Assembly (NCBI GenBank): GCA_030407005.1
Contig: JAUDYN010000008.1
Span: 2,294,001-2,358,000 of the forward strand
DNA: 64,000 bases
Direction of reading: 5' to 3'
Source of the DNA: Desarmillaria ectypa
Taxonomy: Eukaryota; Basidiomycota; Agaricomycetes; Agaricales; Physalacriaceae
Each line of letters opens with the position of its first letter. The stretch's first letter is position 1. The position numbers were made by a program, and so were the translations under genes. This document shows positions 56,919 through 64,000 of the stretch, in pieces. Under the pieces are notes generated by a model, which was not told where the DNA came from, did not search any database, and saw nothing but the letters and a program-made list of their open reading frames with translations.

Positions 56919-59900
56919 TTACGGACACGCCTCATTCACAACTTCAAGCACCTCCTCTCCTTCCTCCTCATCGTGCACATCTCCTCCCGACACTAGAATC
57001 TTAACCACATCTAGTCTTGCCCTCATGCGCTCCTTATACCCCGTGGTGGTGCTGGAGAACCCGTGGGCTCGCAGTTCGATGCTTTGTGCTATTCGTAATA
57101 TAGCACTCTGTTCCCATGGACCTTTGCATAGTGCCCGCACTAATGTTTGGATGCACTCGTGCCGCGCGGAAGACTACATCCCAATTCAGAAGTAAAAGGG
57201 TGGACAAACAGAGATGATTAGCAACGTACATCAATTTTCTGGGAAAACGTTTCTTCCGGTTCGATTTCGAAGCAAAGCTCAGCTTCGGGTTCGGGAGACG
57301 CTGTGATGAAGATTTCAGATGAAAGTCGGAGAATTTAACGGAAGATATCGATGCTTACGCATCCACGTCAGCTCGTGATAATGGGTAGTAGGTTCTAAGC
57401 TTGAACTCTCTTGGGCGTCGATATCTGCACCCGGCACCTCCTCTGACTCATGTTCGGTGTCTTCTTCAATCTCTTCGAGATCATCATGGTGTCGTATCGG
57501 AGACATGGACTTGAATGGCGTCTTAAATGGTTTGTTTAATACCGAAGCAGAGCTAAAGGGTTTTGTGACTGCACATCGTAAATAATTGACGGAACGTTTG
57601 AGCGATGACAATCCTTACTCAGCGTCGGAGCATACGCCTGGGACTTAGGTCTTTTAGCTTTTGGTTCAAAGTTACTCGTGCCAGAGAACGAATTAGGCCT
57701 TTTCCACCCAGTATCTGTTCAGACTTGAGCTTTTCGTTCAAAGGGATTTTGAAAGCACTTGCTGGAGGCTGAAACCTCGTTACTTGATGACGTACGCGAG
57801 CTGTTCTTCCATTCGTTGGCAATGCGACCCGCGTCCTCGAGAGGCGTGAGTTTATACTTTCGCTGCCGTGTCTCCTTGGGATGCTTGCATACCTATAAAC
57901 TCCAAGCGTCAACACCGAAACTGTAACTTTCAGAAGACCCACAGACATCACACATAGAATCGCAGTAATCCTTGTCCCTGTTTGAAGCGATGTCCTCGCC
58001 GAAATATCTACATATCAGCTGTTTCTCAATTGTGAGTAAGTTTCCATCCTTGTGTACCAGGGCGAGACACGTACAACATGTCGACAAACATCAGTATTTT
58101 CAGCAAAGTTTACCAGCTACTTTCGATGATGAGTGTGGAAGAAAAGAAATCAAGTAAGGGTGACCATGCCGCTGAAAAGCTATCTCCCGCTCTCTGGCTT
58201 GGAGCGGAGCCGTTCTGAACGTTTGCGAGCTGAACACGATTATAGTAGGACTGAGAGACTAAGGATTTAAGGTAGGACATATCCTCGCGAGCTGATAGAT
58301 ACTTCTGGTAAGCAGGTGCGAAGCTACCTACTAAAAGTGGTAGACTCACTGTAATACAAGATGCATTTTGCCGGCTCAAGTAATATCAACGATATATTCG
58401 CGATTGAAAGTATGTAACGTACCAGTCCGTCCCGTCCTGCGCGACCTACGCACCTAATCGTTAGCGGTGGTGCACCGGCTTGATTACGGGATCATATGCT
58501 CACCCGTTTCCTGATAGTAGCCTGGTGCTCATAGTCAGGAGGGAAGATATAAAAGAGTATGTCCAACCGACCTTCCATGCTTTTTGGGAGGTCGTAATGT
58601 ACGACATACCTATGTCCGTTCAGAATGGACTAGACAAAGGCAACGAAATGATGCAAACCGGACATCGCCCTTATCGATTCCTAATCCAAATGCTATAGTG
58701 GCAACGACCTGAGTAAATCAATTGGTATGGTAAAAATATGAGATGTGATTATATCATACCACGTCTATAGTACCATCCGTCCACTCTCTTAGGGTCTTAT
58801 CCAGCGTATCGGGCCTAAAATTCTTTAGCACTCTAAAAAAACAATTCCAAAGCGAACGTACGTCAGACCCTTATGGTATGCCCGCACGCCTAGTCCCTTA
58901 CCACATAAGAAGCTCGCCAACTCATTGCAAAGCTTTCGTGTACGGCAATAGATAATTCCGCACGACGATTTACCCCGCCGTTGATGCATGTCTAGTATAT
59001 ATTCCGCTATCTCGTTCATGTGTGATAGAGAAGTACGAGGCTGAGAACATTTAACCTGATACTTTGTCATTCATTCCAAGCAAGAGAAAGAAACCAGTGA
59101 AACAAACTTCGTAATAAAGGTTCTGGCGATTGAATCCGTGGATGGCCTGGAAGATGTTGTCCTCTGACATGCCAAGGGAGTGTATAATATCACGGCATAC
59201 GCTATATACGGCATCGGCTAAGCACGGCGAGGTAGCAAAGATGAAAGTGCTTACGTGTCCGTGGCAGACGCGGTGAGCGCCATGATAGGAACGTTCTTGA
59301 ACCTACGACGGAACATGCCGAGCCTTCGATATCCTTCCCGGAAATCGTGGCCCCATTCCTGCATCCAGCTGGATAAACAACGAAAAAGACGGAAGGAGCA
59401 GACTTACTGAGATACAATGAGCCTGAAGAAACAAGATTAATATCATAATGCCAGCTGAGTAAAATGACTCCCTACTTCATCCACGACTAGTCTGTTAAGC
59501 CCGCCATCCTCGTACACTGGTTGCAACGTCCTCAAAAAGTCAGTGTTGCACAAGCTTTCTGGAGTAACTATAATATGAATGAATATCAGAACATGTAGGC
59601 CGGGGAAAGAATTGCGCACTGTATAAGAGCCGGTTATAATAGACGCCGTGGCTGAGGTCTCTAACGATCTGTATCACTTTCAGTTAGGTAGAAGGCATGA
59701 CATATAAGATATACTACCTTAGATTTATCTTCAGGAGTAGTTTCTGAGGTAAAGCTGGCGACGTTGATACCTTTTCGCCTCAGATTTGCGACCTCTGACA
59801 CTATCAGGGTGTGTGTAGGGTATTTTAAGGGGAAGGCGCACGATTCTTCATCAGGGCTGCATCATGGCGGTCAATAAATTTCAATGAACGTTTTACACGG

Positions 59901-60392
59901 CAGACCTAGCAAAGGTGAGACGACAATTGTGACGCCACTCTGTATCAGAAGGGTTGAGATTGATTACTGATGCAGGAAATCATAATGTCCTCACATCCTC
60001 TATGACAGCGGGTAGTTGGAAACATATGCTCTGTTGAGAGGTTATACAAGAAAAAGAACGGAAGGGAGTGTCATGCCTTTCCCATCCCAGTTGGTGCGAG
60101 CACAAAAACATCAATACCTGGTGCGGAAGGAATCAAAGGGTACTTTCAAAAGTATCGGAAAGTGTAAACGCACCAGAAACCGCAGCCTCTATAATATCTC
60201 GTTGTTTTCCCTTATACTCCGAGTGACCAAATGCTACGAGCCGAGTTTAGGATTCCATACCACATAGACAGAGCGAGCAAGAACATACTTTCCGTCAGAG
60301 CCCTATAAGCTGCGTTAATAATGGAAAGACCAAACGGTATACTTCTGAGCGACTCACTGGTGACAACGGTCAAACTTCGAAACAACTGGCAT
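56919..60392 (-). CDS. RecQ-family ATP-dependent DNA helicase
   Basis: Multi-exon gene on the minus strand, start [20 protein letters not shown] at 60,392, stop at 56,919. Helicase motifs in order: motif 0 ([17 protein letters not shown]), Walker [35 protein letters not shown], the DEAH box [47 protein letters not shown], and ETGRAGRDG (split by an intron). The RecQ zinc-binding region follows ([28 protein letters not shown]). The C-terminal third is Ser-, Glu- and Lys-rich with no clear RQC winged helix or HRDC domain. The intron after Walker A (60,076-60,031) starts GC. An in-frame TGA lies at 57,719-57,721, after the zinc region, although coding-like sequence continues to 56,919. 3'-to-5' unwinding in recombination or repair is expected. 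Confidence 0.85.
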
Positions 60393-62433
60393 TTTTCTGG
60401 AGCCTCAGCGCGCCAATAAATGAAAGCGCAATTATTCTTTGCGCTGAATAAAAAATCAATGGAACGGTTAGGTCTGGCGCTGATTGTTGGTGGCACGGTG
60501 GTAAAGGGAAACGAACGTGAAAAGAAAAGCGAACTTGAAACGACGCGCAACGCGTCAGTCACATGACTGAGGTGAGGCAATCTCGGCAAGATTCGGCATG
60601 CCACATCAGCATTCCCGCGCAATGCCCGCTCACTAGCACTGGCAACTTGAACCCCGCTAGCTGCCCTTCAAGATGATCTAAGGGATTTAAAGACAAATAC
60701 AGGGCTGCGCACCTCTGCACAATGTGAGTATTGAAATGATTATTTGGGTTCGCTTCTAGACATGTTCACATCAACTGGTTGCGTGTTCCATCTCAGCCTT
60801 CACTCCTTGACCATAACACTTTAACCTACATGTTCTCCCAGCCCTGTCGTATTTAAGTCGTGAGTATTGATTTATCCCTGGAAAGAATCGCTACTGCATG
60901 CCATATTATCCCATAACCATAGGATCTCTATGGCGTCTATTGCAGGCAAGAACACAGTGGAATTGAAAATCGATTATTCAGAATTCTGGACCTACTAACA
61001 TCTAAAGCACCATACAACCAAATAAGCCTCGGGCCGCCGGAAGGACTTCGGTTCCTAGTACGATTTTCTATTTGGATGCCGCTTTCTTCAAGTACCACCA
61101 CCAACTCGTTGTTTTTCCTGCTATCAAGAGCTAGCCTAAATCATCGATCATGCCTCAGGATGGGTCGTCGCCTCTTCTCAAGAGCATGGAATAAAGTTGC
61201 ATCGATTCTCCAACTATCGATTCACGATCGCTGAGCATGACATTCCTCAATAGTAATAGTACATAGTTATATACGTTGCAACTGGCAACATTCAACAGTC
61301 TTCCAAAATCTGCAGCTTCTGGCACCGAAACAGACGTTCGCATTTTCGCTCTTCAGTTTCAATTCTTGAGCTTGTTACAAGGCCAAGGTACCCACACATG
61401 AAACAACGGCGGCGCTGCCAAGGAATGCACGCTCTTGAACCAGTACCGGAGTGAATTTGGCGGAAAGGTATGCTTCTTTTATGATTGGTTATCCCCGCTC
61501 TTAGGTGACGTCTCTCATAGACCTAGAAGCCACAGAGCCTACCACGAGAGGAGGCTATCTGCCTTCATTTCATTCGTTCTGTTAATGAAAGAGAAGAGGA
61601 ATTACCGTCGATAACCTCCTCTGGTATTTCAGCTGTGATAATCCCATCTATATTCAGGCATCCTGATTTAGATTGGTATGATCCTGGCGGCTGCGAGTTT
61701 CTCTACTTTGGTTTGTATTGACCGAACGTCGCATGACTTGATTGGAAGAGATAAGAGATGTCTCCGGACGCATTGGCCCACGTTGACTTATCGAGCTCCA
61801 TTGTCATTCCTAAAGGACGTCATATATTAGAAGCAACAGGTCTTCAAGTTCTTCGTTCAGCGACTGCGGTTTTGTTTTTTTTTATTCGAGTTGAACATTT
61901 TCTTGGCTCTCAGTGCTATGATGTCCAAGGTTCGTCTGTTCGGCGTAGACCGTCCAATATAGCATGCTGTTGATTCCAGCCATTTAGCTAAGTTTCATGC
62001 GCCACCAATGCGACCACGATCCCTGTGAATAGTAGCACTATACTTTTGTGCGATCCCGAGTCGACGCTGAAATGATCACGTTGGGCGAAGGCATCAATTG
62101 ACGATGACACGGCGTTTTTCTTTCGGTCACCTCTGCCAACATCAAGAAATGTCAGTATGCTGTTGCTCCACTGATATTACCGTGGTGCCTACGGTTGCAC
62201 GAGGCAACTATCCGAGGCTTCCCCGCCAAAATTCCCTTTTGACCCACTTGCGCAATCTAGTGGATGTTGATTGTGATGACCGCCATCGACGTCAGAGTGC
62301 TGTCACGGGACGATGATCACTGCATCCTTCCCGATATATCTACCCACTTTTACTGTCAGAGCCAAGAACGAAGATGGCTATAAAAGTGTGCCGTGGACGA
62401 ATCCAATCTTCCTACTGCTTGCTACCACCTCAA
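60393..62433. other. 2.0-kb intergenic region between divergent genes
   Basis: No gene recognised between the RecQ start (-) and the DUF2235 start (+). Open frames on both strands are short. The immediate upstream sequence of RecQ (60,420-60,560) carries GAAAAGAAAAGCGAAC-like purine runs, and the DUF2235 start is preceded by pyrimidine-rich sequence. Confidence 0.4.
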
Positions 62434-64000
62434 TGTCCAACGCCGGCAGTGAAGCCTCGAAGCAGCCTCGCACTCTCGTTCTTTGTTTCGATGGAACGGC
62501 GAGTGAATACGAGAAGGATGTAAGTGTCGTGCTGGTCTCAATGCACCTCACTGGATAATCCGCCTTTCTTAGAATACGAACGTCGTCAAACTGTTCTCCC
62601 TGTTGAAGAAGGACGATTCCCACCAACAGCTTTGCTACTATCAAGTCGGTCACCGCTCTTTCCATCCCTCCGGATCCTTATGAAATCACGTCATACAGGC
62701 TGGAATAGGAACATTTTTCGCGCCAGGCGTCGTGTCACCTCTTTTTGAATGGGTGGCCAAAATAGCGGACGAAGCCGTAGCCTGGTAAGCCCTGACCGAT
62801 TCGCGACAAGTTGCAGGGATTCATGGATTCAGGTACCTCAACGAGCATGTAATGGACGGCTACAGGTTCCTCATGCAAAACTATCGCGCCGGAGACAGAA
62901 TTTGCATGTTCGGTACGCGTCTGGGACATGTTCCATTACACAGTTCTAATCCGCACTCTGTAGGTTTTTCCCGGGGCGCGTATACAGCACGTGCTTTAGC
63001 TGGTATGCTGTACAAAGTGCGTCGAGATTATTCGTATGATACGACACTAACATCTCTCGATAGGTCGGACTTCTCCCACGAGATAATCAGGAACAAGTAC
63101 CTTTCGCCTACAAGCTCTATAAGCAGGACGACGAAGCTGGCATGGAGTTGAGCACCGGTTTCAAGCACACATTCTGTCGCAATGTGCAGATTGAGTTCAT
63201 GGGCGTGTGGTTCGTCAGCACAATCAAGATTTTCTGACCACTGATTGACATTTCCGTAGGGATACAGTTGCAAGTGTCGGCGTGGTTATGGGAAGGAGCC
63301 TACCTTTCACTACTTCTAATCGCGCCATCAAGACGTTTCGTCATGCCATATCACTTGACGAGGTAACCTTTTAAATTTAATCTTTAGTCGTTCATAATTG
63401 ACATGGACCGCGTCAGCACCGTTCCCGGTTCAGACCCAACCTCTTTCACCGAGCATCACCTGGCCAAGACCCAGAATTCACAGCGATAGTCAGCACTGAC
63501 CCCTGCACTCTGAAGGCCCCTTCCGATAAGCTGTCGTTCTACCGCTCCAAGAAATTCAGACCTAATACTTTCTTTCATCCTGATCACTGGAGACATAGTC
63601 CGGTAAGGTCGACGAGTTTGGATGATGAAGACTGGGATCCAACCAACGTGCTGGAAGTATGGTTTGCGGGCTGCCACAGCGGTGAGATTGGTTTTTTCCT
63701 TCATGCTTGTCAGCAGTTGAACTTTATTAGATATCGGCGGGGGTGAAGCGATGGCAGACCCTCCACACAGTATCGGCAACATACCCCTTCGCTGGATGAT
63801 CCGTCAAGTCATCAGCTCACAGTGTGGAATCATATTCGATGAAGCAGCACTCTCAATGCTCGAACTCCAACCCTCTCTCGTCTTCCAGCCGCCGAAAGCG
63901 CATGGAGGTCCGGGAATTGCTGATGAAGTGGATGCGCAACAGCCTATTCATGATCGGCTGCAAGACACGAAGATATGGTGGCTGTTGGAAATCATCCCAG
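62434..64000 (+). CDS. DUF2235 alpha/beta-hydrolase-type protein (5' part, runs off the window)
   Basis: Start [20 protein letters not shown] at 62,434. Eight introns with clean GT-AG borders can be removed in phase. LCFDGT (residues 18-22) and, near residue 30, NTNVVKL form the family N-terminus. [11 protein letters not shown] follows, then the nucleophile elbow GFSRG with Ser111, reached across an intron (62,910-62,961), and [15 protein letters not shown]. Downstream: [50 protein letters not shown] and LRWMIRQVI. This is the uncharacterised hydrolase region shared with Tle1-type phospholipases, widespread in Agaricomycetes. Many fungal members carry extra C-terminal segments that would lie beyond 64,000. 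Substrate and location are unknown. Confidence 0.9.

Noticed and set aside
1..64000. CRISPR array, bacterial operon, rRNA genes, secondary-metabolite backbone gene
   Set aside because: No regularly spaced direct repeats, no rRNA sequence and no PKS/NRPS/terpene motifs seen; intron-rich genes mark a eukaryote.

Overview
The window looks like a chromosome segment of a filamentous basidiomycete, most likely an Agaricomycete. Genes carry many short introns (about 46-58 nt, GT/GC...AG, internal CTRAY-like branch points). A polyporopepsin-type aspartic protease, DUF6533/DUF6534 membrane proteins, a chromodomain Ty3/gypsy element and a Ty1/copia LTR family all point the same way. No species can be named from the sequence alone.

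Bases 1 to about 15,640 are a decayed, nested retrotransposon block: CpG-poor, full of TGA/TAG stops. In order it holds an LTR remnant; a gypsy LTR (254-612); a gypsy chromovirus interior (gag, protease, RT, RNase H, integrase) interrupted by a solo copia LTR (1150-1397); a non-coding segment rich in ACTAGT (7281-8640); a second gypsy interior truncated at its 5' end but carrying the 3' integrase/chromodomain (8641-13,962); a gypsy LTR (13,963-14,378) plus a further LTR fragment; the end of a copia RNase H running into its LTR (14,805-15,050); and a 287-bp element with long terminal inverted repeats (15,070-15,356).

From about 15.6 kb composition changes and host genes appear: a conserved protein of unknown function with a possible signal peptide (-), a thioesterase-like protein (+), an aspartic protease (-), tRNA-Glu(CTC), a glutathione-dependent formaldehyde-activating (GFA/CENP-V) enzyme (-), and a transcription factor joining two C2H2-type fingers to a Zn2Cys6 cluster and a fungal_trans region (-). 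A gene-poor stretch (about 31.5-41 kb) follows, holding a solo copia LTR with a perfect target duplication. Then come an aldo/keto reductase (-), EMC2 (-), a DUF6534-like membrane protein (+), a DUF6533 membrane protein (+), the AMPK/SNF1 beta subunit (-), tRNA-Glu(TTC), an inverted paralogue of the DUF6533 gene (-), a RecQ helicase (-), and the 5' part of a DUF2235 hydrolase running off the end (+).

The genes are unrelated housekeeping, metabolic and regulatory functions, not an obvious biosynthetic or defence cluster. The exception is the 45-55 kb zone, where three small multi-spanning membrane protein genes are gathered around the AMPK beta gene. Splice structures were read by eye from splice signals, reading-frame continuity and protein-family expectation; where stated, exon phases sum exactly.
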